Of a stretch of DNA of 5,308 nucleotides, positions 1 through 5,281 are shown piece after piece. The stretch covers positions 1 through 5,308 of the forward strand of contig CACXHC010000281.1 of assembly GCA_902767285.1 (NCBI GenBank), written 5' to 3'. How positions within the stretch are numbered: position 1 is the first letter of the stretch; each line of letters opens with the position of its first letter. Both the position numbers and the translations under genes were made by a program. A model generated the notes under the pieces. The model made no database searches. It was not told the DNA's origin and was given only the letters and a program-made list of their open reading frames with translations. This DNA is from an uncultured Ruminococcus sp. GTDB lineage: Bacteria; Bacillota; Clostridia; Oscillospirales; Acutalibacteraceae.

Positions 1-4
1 CACC

Positions 5-59
5 TAAAATTTATATAGTAAAAGTTTTTTTTGCTTCTTTTTTTTTCAAAAAAAAGAAG
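5..59 (-). repeat. A/T-hairpin repeat, copy A
   Basis: A 55-bp unit, read on the minus strand: CTTC, eight T, G, nine A, GAAG, C, eight A, then the tail CTTTTACTATATAAATTTTA. CTTC-T run and A run-GAAG form a hairpin of about 11 bp with a minimal loop. It lies just behind the aspS terminator, so it is in sense orientation to the operon. It is nearly identical to the two copies on the other side of the operon. The window ends 4 bp beyond it, so its outer flank cannot be judged. Confidence 0.85.
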
Positions 60-86
60 GCAGGGGTTCGGGGGCGGCAGCCCCCG
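48..86 (-). terminator. Probable terminator of the operon: GC hairpin plus distal T tract
   Basis: Seven nucleotides after the aspS stop codon (95-93) is a very stable hairpin, CGGGGGC-TGCC-GCCCCCG (86-69). About ten bases (AACCCCTGCC) separate it from TTC and a run of eight T (55-48). Being directly behind the last gene it probably ends transcription, but the gap between hairpin and T run is longer than in a textbook intrinsic terminator. The T run is also the first arm of the neighbouring A/T repeat, so the whole may be one composite repeat. Confidence 0.6.
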
Positions 87-92
87 ATAAAG

Positions 93-1520
93 TTATGGGT
101 TAAGGCGATCGCGGTCACGGGGGAAGGCGGTAGCCTCTTTGATGGTTTTAAGACCGAGGAGGTTTTGCACGATTCTTTCCATGCCGAGTCCCATACCGCC
201 ATGAGGAGGCATGCCGTATTTGTGCATGGTGAGGTAATCTTCGAACTGGTCGATGTCCATGCCTCTTGCTTTCATCTTTGCGAGCTGCATTTCGTAATCG
301 TGGATACGCTGACCGCCGGTTGTAACTTCGAGTCCGTTGAGGAGCATATCAAAACTGAGTGTGAGTTTGTCGTTCTCGGGGTCGTCCATAGCATAGAACG
401 GTCTTTTGTTTGTGGGGTAGTGAGTAACAAATACTATCGGACAGCCGTATTCCTTATTGAAATATTCGCCGAGCCACTTCTCTTCTTCGGGAGCGAAATC
501 AGGCTCGTTGAGTGCCTTTGCTCCAACTTCGCCGGGGTGATTCTCTGCAAACAATTTCTTTGCGTCCATGAACTTGATTTTCGGGAATCGGGTAAGTTTG
601 GGGAGTTTGCCGTTTTCGTCAACAAGTGTTTTTGCTCCTTCGGTGTTCTGCTTTTTCTTGTTGGGAACAAAAAGTGCCAATTCCGCAGAATACTGCTCGT
701 TGAGTATCTTGAACATATGCTGGAACATTCTTGCTTCGAGTTCCATCAAATCTTCAAACGAATCAATGAATCCCATCTCCAAATCAAGACCTTGGAACTC
801 GTTAATATGTCTGTTTGTGCTGAATTTCTCTGCTCTGAAAACAGGGCCTACGGTATATGCTTTTTGGAATACGCCTACCATGATTTGTTTGTACATCTGG
901 GGACTTTGATTGAGATATGCTTTTTTTCCGAAATAGTCAACTTCGAACATATCTGCACCGCCCTCGGCACCTGCTGCAACCATTTTCGGAGGTACAAATT
1001 CAACAAATCCTTCACTTCTCAAGAAATCACGGAAGGCAAACATAACGCCATCGCAGATTCTCATTATAGCACGAATTTTCTGATTTCTTAAATCTACAAC
1101 ACGGTTGTCAAGAAGTGTGTTGAGCTGGAGGCTTTCAATTTTGCGGTCGTTGCTGACTTCTACGGGCAGGGGAGCAGCCTTTCCCGAAATGCGGTTCATG
1201 TCAACAATGCGAATGTCAAATCCAAGACGGCTTCTTTCTTCTGCAACAACAATTCCGTCTATAACAACGCACTCTTCACAGCTAAAATCCTTGAATTTTT
1301 CGAGTGTGAGATTGCTGTTTGCCTCTTCCCAAACGCATTGAAAGACAATTCTTGAACTGCGAATGTTAACAAACGCAAAGCCCTTCATATCTTTTATACG
1401 ATAAATAGTACCCTTGAGCTGAACGCTGTCGCCGTCTTTTACAGTTCCGTTTTTGAAACCTTCAACAACATAGGCAATATCGGACGTGTCAACTCTTTTT
1501 TCGTGATTCAAAAATTCCAT
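93..1520 (-). CDS. aspS: Archaeal/clostridial-type aspartyl-tRNA synthetase (AspS2), probably non-discriminating
   Basis: This is a class IIb aminoacyl-tRNA synthetase of the archaeal-type AspRS group. It has no bacterial GAD insertion; it has 475 residues, against about 590 for bacterial-type AspRS. An N-terminal OB-fold anticodon domain (about 30-110) precedes the catalytic domain. Motif 1 ends in VEFVPPKM (173-180). Next come AEGGADMFEVDYF (185-197) and QSPQMYKQ (205-212), motif 2 with FRAEKFSTNRHINEF (228-242; R229) and motif 3 GGMGLGMERIVQNLLG (441-456; R449). The NEFQGLDLEMGF stretch is AspRS-like; AsnRS would have an AEFWM-type sequence there. Linkage to gatCAB suggests it also charges tRNA-Asn with Asp to feed the amidotransferase; that is inference. 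Tyr40 replaces the Trp that marks discriminating archaeal enzymes. A lysine-rich insert lies near 284-311. Start: ATG 1520 with AAGGAG about 11 nt upstream, overlapping the gatB stop. The paralogue alternative, AsnRS, is unlikely. Confidence 0.93.
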   Translation of the reverse strand: MEFLNHEKRVDTSDIAYVVEGFKNGTVKDGDSVQLKGTIYRIKDMKGFAFVNIRSSRIVFQCVWEEANSNLTLEKFKDFSCEECVVIDGIVVAEERSRLGFDIRIVDMNRISGKAAPLPVEVSNDRKIESLQLNTLLDNRVVDLRNQKIRAIMRICDGVMFAFRDFLRSEGFVEFVPPKMVAAGAEGGADMFEVDYFGKKAYLNQSPQMYKQIMVGVFQKAYTVGPVFRAEKFSTNRHINEFQGLDLEMGFIDSFEDLMELEARMFQHMFKILNEQYSAELALFVPNKKKQNTEGAKTLVDENGKLPKLTRFPKIKFMDAKKLFAENHPGEVGAKALNEPDFAPEEEKWLGEYFNKEYGCPIVFVTHYPTNKRPFYAMDDPENDKLTLSFDMLLNGLEVTTGGQRIHDYEMQLAKMKARGMDIDQFEDYLTMHKYGMPPHGGMGLGMERIVQNLLGLKTIKEATAFPRDRDRLNP

Positions 1521-1530
1521 ATTATTTTTC

Positions 1531-1538
1531 TCTCCTTA
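1531..1538 (-). promoter_or_regulatory. gatB stop / aspS ribosome-binding site junction
   Basis: As at the gatC/gatA junction, the stop codon is fused to the next Shine-Dalgarno sequence: TAAGGAGA. GGAG ends 11 nt before the aspS ATG at 1520. This supports that ATG and ties aspS to the amidotransferase genes. Confidence 0.83.
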
Positions 1539-2981
1539 TAATAATTTTTCGAGAGCTTCATTGACAGCTTTTCCAACTGTACCCGGGTTTGCTTTTCCGC
1601 CGAGCTTTTTCATAACCTGACCAATGAAGAATCCCGCAATTTTCTTTTGACCGCTCTTGTATTGTGCAACTGCTTTCGGGTTATCATTTATAACCTGTTC
1701 AACAGTTTGAGCAATAAGAGTTGTATCTTCTACCTGTTCAAGATTATTTTCCTTGATATATTTTTCAACGTCAAACGACTCATCGCCAAAGAACATAACC
1801 TCAAATACTTTTTTACCAATCTGCTTGTTGATCCTGCCATCTTTGACAATCTTTACAAATTGTGCGAATTTATCAGATGAAAGAGTTATATTTTCGGGCT
1901 GAACATTACGCTCATTCATAAAGTAAAGAACCTGCATCATCATCCAATAACGAACTTCCGATGGGTCACCGCATTTTTCTACTGTTTCCTCAAACAATTT
2001 TGCGAGATATTTCGATGATACTATAATTTGAGCATCTTTTTTTGTCATTCCGTATTCGCTCATGTATCTGACAACTTTTTCTTCTGCAAATTCGGGTCTG
2101 ATGGAGTTATAGTAATTTATCTCATCTTCGGTTATGCTTATCGGAGGAATATCGGGTTCGGGGAAGTAGCGATAATCGTTGGCATTTTCTTTCGAACGCA
2201 TTGAGAATGTCTTTTCTTTGTTCTCGTCCCAACGGCGAGTTTCCTGAATTATCTCTCCGCCGTTTTCAAGAATTTCGATTTGTCTTTTCGATTCAAACGC
2301 AATCGCTCTCTCAATAGATTTAAGCGAGTTGATGTTCTTCATCTCGGTACGAGTGCCAAATTCCGTGCTGCCTTTTTTGCGTACCGAAAGATTGACATCG
2401 GCTCTCATAGATCCTTCTTCCATTTTGCAGTCCGAAATTCCGAGATATTCGAGAGTAGTTTTCAGCTTGTTGAGATAAGCGATAACTTCTTCGCTCTCTC
2501 TGAAATCTGGTTCGGAAACTATCTCGATAAGCGGAACTCCACATCTGTTGTAATCGGGATATGTTTTATCACCAAAAAGCGAGTGAACGAGTTTTCCTGC
2601 GTCCTCTTCCATGTGAATCTCGTGAATACGAACAGTTACATTTCTGCCCGACTCGGTTTCCAAATCAACATGACCGTTTCTGGCAAACGGCAAATAAAGC
2701 TGTGATATTTGATATGCTTTTGGAAGGTCGGGATAAAAATAGTTTTTACGGTCGAATTTATTATATCTTGTTATATCGCAGTTGAGGGCAAGACCTGCTC
2801 TAACGGCATATTCAAGCACTTTTTTGTTAAGCACGGGCAGAGTTCCGGGCATACCTGTACAAATGGGGCAACAATGCGTATTAGGTTTTCCGCCGAACTC
2901 GGTTGTACAAGAACAGAATATTTTTGTTTTGGTTGCAAGCTCCACATGAACTTCCAGACCCATTACAATTTCCCACTCCAT
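1536..2981 (-). CDS. gatB: Asp/Glu-tRNA amidotransferase subunit B (GatB), tRNA-binding and kinase subunit
   Basis: GatB binds the misacylated tRNA, activates the side-chain carboxylate of Asp or Glu with ATP and amidates it with ammonia from GatA. The 481-residue length is normal. The N-terminus has the family block MGLEVHVEL (7-15), followed by a zinc-site cysteine pattern: C23 and C25, then C37/C38 and C41 (CxC...CCPIC). Catalytic-cradle blocks are FDRKNYFYPDLPK (76-88), HMEEDAGK (123-130), DYNRCGVPLIEIVSEPD (143-159), EEGSMRADVNLSVR (188-201) and DYRYFPEPD (269-277). The C-terminal third, from roughly residue 330, is the helical plus YqeY-like tail that clasps the tRNA, ending in the typical GFFIGQVMKKLGGKANPG motif. 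The ATG at 2981 has GGAGG (2995-2991) 9 nt upstream, inside the end of gatA, so translation is probably coupled. Nothing suggests damage. Confidence 0.98.
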   Translation of the reverse strand: MEWEIVMGLEVHVELATKTKIFCSCTTEFGGKPNTHCCPICTGMPGTLPVLNKKVLEYAVRAGLALNCDITRYNKFDRKNYFYPDLPKAYQISQLYLPFARNGHVDLETESGRNVTVRIHEIHMEEDAGKLVHSLFGDKTYPDYNRCGVPLIEIVSEPDFRESEEVIAYLNKLKTTLEYLGISDCKMEEGSMRADVNLSVRKKGSTEFGTRTEMKNINSLKSIERAIAFESKRQIEILENGGEIIQETRRWDENKEKTFSMRSKENANDYRYFPEPDIPPISITEDEINYYNSIRPEFAEEKVVRYMSEYGMTKKDAQIIVSSKYLAKLFEETVEKCGDPSEVRYWMMMQVLYFMNERNVQPENITLSSDKFAQFVKIVKDGRINKQIGKKVFEVMFFGDESFDVEKYIKENNLEQVEDTTLIAQTVEQVINDNPKAVAQYKSGQKKIAGFFIGQVMKKLGGKANPGTVGKAVNEALEKLL

Positions 2982-2995
2982 ATTATTTCACCTCC
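2979..2995 (-). promoter_or_regulatory. gatA/gatB junction with ribosome-binding site inside gatA
   Basis: GGAGG (2995-2991) encodes part of the last codons of gatA (Pro-Glu-Val-Lys-stop). The stop TAA (2985-2983) is separated from the gatB ATG (2981-2979) by one base. This spacing is typical of translational coupling between subunits of one complex. Confidence 0.88.
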
Positions 2996-4449
2996 GGAAA
3001 TTCTTTATGAAAAGCAGTTGCCTGCTGATAAGCATACGCCGCATTGAGAACTTTAGAATCACTCAACGCCGCACCGATAAGCTGTACTCCGACAGGCATA
3101 TTGTTCGAGTCAAATCCGCACGGAACCGAAATTCCCGGCAATCCGGCAATATTTACCGAAACAGTGAATATATCCGAAAGATACATCGCCATCGGGTCAT
3201 TAAGACTCTTGCCGATTTGCGGAGCAGTCGTAGGAGCTGTCGGGCAGAGAATAAGGTCATATTTTGAGAATATCTCGTCAAACGATTTTTTGATTATCGC
3301 CTTAACTTTGAGTGCCTTAAGATAGTATGCATCATAATATCCGCTGGAAAGAACGAACGTACCAAGCAAAATTCTCTTTTTAACTTCCTTGCCAAAACCA
3401 AGACTTCTTGTCATGTTGTACATATCGGTTAAGTCTTTGTATTCGTCTGCTCTGAATCCGTATTTTACGCCGTCGAATCTGGAGAGATTAGAACTTGCCT
3501 CGGCAGTAGCGATTATATAATATGCCGGTATAACGTAATCGATGAACGGCAGAGAAATTTCCTCAACAATTGCTCCTTGTTCCTCAAGAACTTTTGCGGC
3601 AGCTTTAGTTTTTTCGGCGACTTCGCTGTCAAGACCTTTATTATTGTAGCACTCTTTCGGAATACCGATTTTCAAGCCTTTAACATCGCCGGTAAGTGAT
3701 TCAAGATAATTCGATTTCGGCAAATCGAGAGAAGTACCGTCATAATTATCTTTACCGCTGATGATGTCCATAATAGCGGCACAGTCGGCAGCATCTTTGG
3801 CAACGGGGCCTATTTGGTCGAGAGATGAAGCGTAAGCGATAAGTCCAAATCGAGAAACAGTGCCGTAAGTGGGTTTGAATCCCGTAACACCGCAGTATGA
3901 GGCAGGCTGACGGATAGAACCGCCCGTATCAGAGCCGAGAGCCGCCGAAGAAATTTTAGCAGCAACAGCCGCCGCCGCACCACCTGACGAACCTCCCGGA
4001 ACTTTTGTTAAATCCCACGGATTTTTTGTTACACCGTAGTATGAAGTTTCGGAAGTACTTCCCATAGCGAACTCGTCCATATTAAGTTTACCAACGGTAA
4101 CGACTCCGGCGGATTCGAGTTTGTTCATAACGGTAGCGTTGTATATAGGTGCGAAATCGCCCAAAATGCGAGAAGCACAAGTTGTCTTAATATTTTTTGT
4201 ACATATATTATCTTTTATAGCCATAGGAACACCGGCGAGAGGCGAAGTTAAATCTCCGGCGGTAATTTTTTTCTGGATTTCCTCGGCATTTTTGAGAGCT
4301 TCGTCACGGCAGATTGTGATGTATGCGTTAATGCTTTCGTTTGCTTTTTCGGCGGAATCAAGAACAGCACTTGTCGCCTCAACAGCGGAGATTTCGCCGT
4401 TTTTTATAGCTTTGCCGAGTTCAAGTGCGGTCATATTGACAATATCCAT
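2983..4449 (-). CDS. gatA: Asp/Glu-tRNA amidotransferase subunit A (GatA), glutamine amidase
   Basis: GatA is the amidase-signature subunit. It hydrolyses glutamine and passes the ammonia to GatB, which amidates Asp-tRNA-Asn or Glu-tRNA-Gln. The 488-residue length is standard. The Ser-cisSer-Lys triad is visible: K79 in VPMAIKDN, S154 in PGGSSGG and the nucleophile S178 in GSDTGGSIR. These match the numbering I recall for Staphylococcus aureus GatA (K79, S154, S178). R359 and D426 sit near the positions known to bind glutamine (inference from alignment by eye). Other family blocks are GKLNMDEFAMGS (120-131), FKPTYGTVSRFGLIAYASSLDQIGP (191-215) and GLPGISVPCG (436-445). No signal peptide is visible, so it is cytoplasmic. 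The ATG at 4449 is preceded by GGAGG (4464-4460) 10 nt upstream. Its last codons contain the gatB ribosome-binding site, and its stop is 1 nt from the gatB ATG. It looks intact and active. Confidence 0.98.
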   Translation of the reverse strand: MDIVNMTALELGKAIKNGEISAVEATSAVLDSAEKANESINAYITICRDEALKNAEEIQKKITAGDLTSPLAGVPMAIKDNICTKNIKTTCASRILGDFAPIYNATVMNKLESAGVVTVGKLNMDEFAMGSTSETSYYGVTKNPWDLTKVPGGSSGGAAAAVAAKISSAALGSDTGGSIRQPASYCGVTGFKPTYGTVSRFGLIAYASSLDQIGPVAKDAADCAAIMDIISGKDNYDGTSLDLPKSNYLESLTGDVKGLKIGIPKECYNNKGLDSEVAEKTKAAAKVLEEQGAIVEEISLPFIDYVIPAYYIIATAEASSNLSRFDGVKYGFRADEYKDLTDMYNMTRSLGFGKEVKKRILLGTFVLSSGYYDAYYLKALKVKAIIKKSFDEIFSKYDLILCPTAPTTAPQIGKSLNDPMAMYLSDIFTVSVNIAGLPGISVPCGFDSNNMPVGVQLIGAALSDSKVLNAAYAYQQATAFHKEFPEVK

Positions 4450-4459
4450 AGATTATAGA

Positions 4460-4467
4460 CCTCCTTA
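4460..4467 (-). promoter_or_regulatory. gatC stop / gatA ribosome-binding site junction
   Basis: The gatC stop codon runs straight into the gatA Shine-Dalgarno sequence as TAAGGAGG, 10 nt before the gatA ATG. A ribosome ending gatC covers the gatA site, which favours coupled, balanced synthesis of the subunits. Confidence 0.85.
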
Positions 4468-4752
4468 TTCGACTGTTTTCGGAACAACGAAAGTTTCGTC
4501 TGTATGTTCCGGAGCATTTGACAGAATTTTTTCTCGCTCAACCGAAGATTCAACAACATCATCTCTCATAACATTTGTGATGTTGAACACATGAGAAAGC
4601 GGTTCAACGCTGTTGGTGTCAAGTTGATTAAGAGTATCCATATAGTTTACGATTTCGTTCATTTGATTTTGCATTTCCTGAGTTTCGCTCTCATCGAGAT
4701 TTATTCTGCTGAGTTCAGCGACTCTTGCAACAAGTTCTTTAGTGATTTGCAT
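4465..4752 (-). CDS. gatC: Asp/Glu-tRNA amidotransferase subunit C (GatC)
   Basis: This 95-residue protein is the small subunit of the GatCAB amidotransferase. In the family it wraps around the GatA-GatB interface and stabilises the complex; it has no active site of its own. The sequence shows the usual GatC layout: an N-terminal helical part (LVARVAELSRINLDESE, about residues 7-23), a second helix with a conserved YMDTLNQLDT segment near 37-46, then the typical EPLSHVF...NVMRDDVV stretch near 50-67 and an acidic extended C-terminus. The length is normal. I chose the ATG at 4752 because GGAGG (4762-4758) lies 5 nt upstream. The frame could be extended to a TTG at 4800, but that codon lies inside the leader terminator stem and would add 16 non-homologous residues. 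It is the first gene of the operon, directly behind the T-box attenuator. Confidence 0.95.
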   Translation of the reverse strand: MQITKELVARVAELSRINLDESETQEMQNQMNEIVNYMDTLNQLDTNSVEPLSHVFNITNVMRDDVVESSVEREKILSNAPEHTDETFVVPKTVE

Positions 4753-4757
4753 AATTA

Positions 4758-4762
4758 CCTCC
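4758..4762 (-). promoter_or_regulatory. Ribosome-binding site of gatC
   Basis: GGAGG lies 5 nt before the ATG at 4752. It fixes the gatC start and excludes the in-frame TTG at 4800, which lies in the attenuator stem. It is outside the terminator, so the leader acts by transcription attenuation and not by hiding this site. Confidence 0.9.
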
Positions 4763-4783
4763 AATTTCTGATTTTTTCGCACC

Positions 4784-4837
4784 AAAACAAAAAAAGCCAA
4801 CTTTTCCCAATCTCTCGAAAGGGACGAAAGTTGACTT
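4784..4837 (-). terminator. T-box attenuator (intrinsic terminator before gatC)
   Basis: AAGUCAACUUU (4837-4827) pairs over 11 bp, with one G-U, with AAAGUUGGCUU (4804-4794). A CG bulge separates it from an inner UCCC/GGGA helix with a 12-nt loop. A run of seven U (4795-4789), then GUUUU, follows. This is a classic rho-independent terminator. It takes up the 3' arm of the antiterminator, so it should form when the tRNA is charged and stop transcription about 30 nt before the gatC start codon. Confidence 0.92.
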
Positions 4838-4852
4838 CCGCGGTACCACCCT
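4820..4852 (-). promoter_or_regulatory. T-box antiterminator
   Basis: The conserved T-box motif AGGGUGGUACCGCGG spans 4852-4838. AGGG (4852-4849) pairs with CCCU (4823-4820), and GCG (4841-4839) pairs with CGU (4826-4824). This leaves the 7-nt bulge UGGUACC (4848-4842). UGGU (4848-4845) would pair with the free acceptor end of the uncharged tRNA; its fourth base U fits a discriminator A, or G by wobble. The 3' arm is shared with the terminator, so the two folds exclude each other. Confidence 0.93.
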
Positions 4853-5048
4853 AATTAATCCAAATGTTTTTGGATTCTCTTTTTTGGAATTTTTAACGCT
4901 ATTCAAGCGGATAGTTCTACTAAGTCAAAAAAACCGTTCTTCCATCGGCTCACAGGTGTTCCGATATAAGCTCTCAGCTGTCGTGATTCCACCACTCACA
5001 ACTCTCTGTACAAGCCGATTTTTTGCTTTGTCAGTCCTGCTCAACGCC

Positions 5049-5084
5049 TTTATTTATACTATCACACTTTTTGACACCTGTCAA
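5049..5084 (-). promoter_or_regulatory. Sigma-A-type promoter of the gatCAB-aspS operon
   Basis: The -35 box TTGACA (5084-5079) is a perfect consensus match. After 17 bp comes TAGTAT (5061-5056), a 4/6 match to the -10 box, followed by AT-rich DNA. Transcription would start near 5049-5048, exactly at the base of T-box Stem I, which supports the assignment. A start there gives an untranslated leader of about 295 nt. Confidence 0.75.
5071..5084. repeat. 14-bp palindrome TTGACA-CC-TGTCAA over the -35 box
   Basis: A perfect inverted repeat with 6-bp arms around two bases. One arm is the -35 hexamer itself. It could be a small operator for a repressor, or a by-chance palindrome built on the -35 consensus. 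No second copy was seen in the window. Confidence 0.4.
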
Positions 5085-5130
5085 TAGTTATACTCGTACC
5101 GTTGGCGTATTTTTATCTTCTTTTTTTCTT

Positions 5131-5186
5131 CTTCTTTTTTTTTGAAAAAAAAAGAAGCAAAAAAAACTTTTACTATATAAATTTTA
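5131..5186 (+). repeat. A/T-hairpin repeat, copy B
   Basis: Same unit as copy A but on the plus strand: CTTC, nine T, G, nine A, GAAGC, eight A, then the identical 20-bp tail ending ATTTTA. It differs from copy A only by one T in the homopolymer run. Copies A and B are thus inverted relative to each other around the operon. A further TTCTTTTTTTCTTC pyrimidine stretch lies immediately upstream. Confidence 0.85.
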
Positions 5187-5229
5187 TGCGGTGTCGTTGG
5201 CTTTTCTATGCAACCGTTTTTCTTTTTCT

Positions 5230-5281
5230 CTTCTTTTTTTGAAAAAAAAGAAGCAAAAAAACTTTTACTATATAAATTTTA
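5230..5281 (+). repeat. A/T-hairpin repeat, copy C
   Basis: A third unit, plus strand: CTTC, seven T, G, eight A, GAAGC, seven A, then the same 20-bp tail. Only homopolymer lengths differ from copies A and B. Its central G (5241) is 97 bp from that of copy B (5144). Confidence 0.85.

Larger units (their letters stand above)
4784..5049 (-). promoter_or_regulatory. T-box riboswitch leader of the gatCAB-aspS operon
   Basis: The leader senses uncharged tRNA and controls readthrough of an attenuator in front of gatC. Visible elements in transcript order: a short base helix GGC (5048-5046)/GCC (4949-4947); a kink-turn-like GUUGAG (5045-5040) opposite UGA (4952-4950); a lower helix CAGG (5039-5036)/CCUG (4956-4953); the AGAGAG bulge strand (5007-5002); and an apical hairpin UUGUGA/UCACGA (5001-4996/4986-4981) with a GUGGUGGAA loop. 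The candidate specifier is GGAACA (4962-4957), reading AAC for Asn, followed by the usual A. Stem III is an 8-bp hairpin AAUCCAAA/UUUGGAUU (4876-4857) with loop AACA. The canonical T-box sequence and terminator follow. T-box identity is certain from the conserved motif; the Stem I pairing and specifier were drawn by hand and are less sure. Confidence 0.93.

Noticed and set aside
165..1091. A 308-codon open frame on the plus strand opposite aspS
   Set aside because: It is the antisense shadow of a clear, conserved aspS. The translation is rich in Cys, Phe and His, shows no family motif, and has no good ribosome-binding site.
93..1520. Asparaginyl-tRNA synthetase as the identity of the last gene
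   Set aside because: Motif 2 continues as RHINEFQGLDLEMGF, the AspRS2 pattern, not the AEFWM-type sequence of AsnRS, and the gene is coupled to gatCAB, which an AsnRS would make unnecessary for asparagine.
2280..2705. Plus-strand open frame of 141 codons opposite gatB
   Set aside because: Antisense shadow of a conserved gene, with no recognisable domain; the same holds for the shorter frames opposite gatA and gatB.
4465..4800. Longer gatC starting at the TTG at 4800
   Set aside because: That start lies inside the terminator stem and its U run and has no suitable ribosome-binding site, whereas the ATG at 4752 has GGAGG and gives the normal family length.
4591..5087. Plus-strand short open frames through gatC, the T-box leader and the promoter
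   Set aside because: They cover structured RNA and promoter elements of the opposite strand, and their translations look like random hydrophobic sequence.
5142..5181. Promoter within the A/T repeat (TTGAAA ... TATAAA)
   Set aside because: The two hexamer-like sequences are separated by about 28 bp, far from the 16-18 bp needed; AT-rich sequence gives such matches freely.
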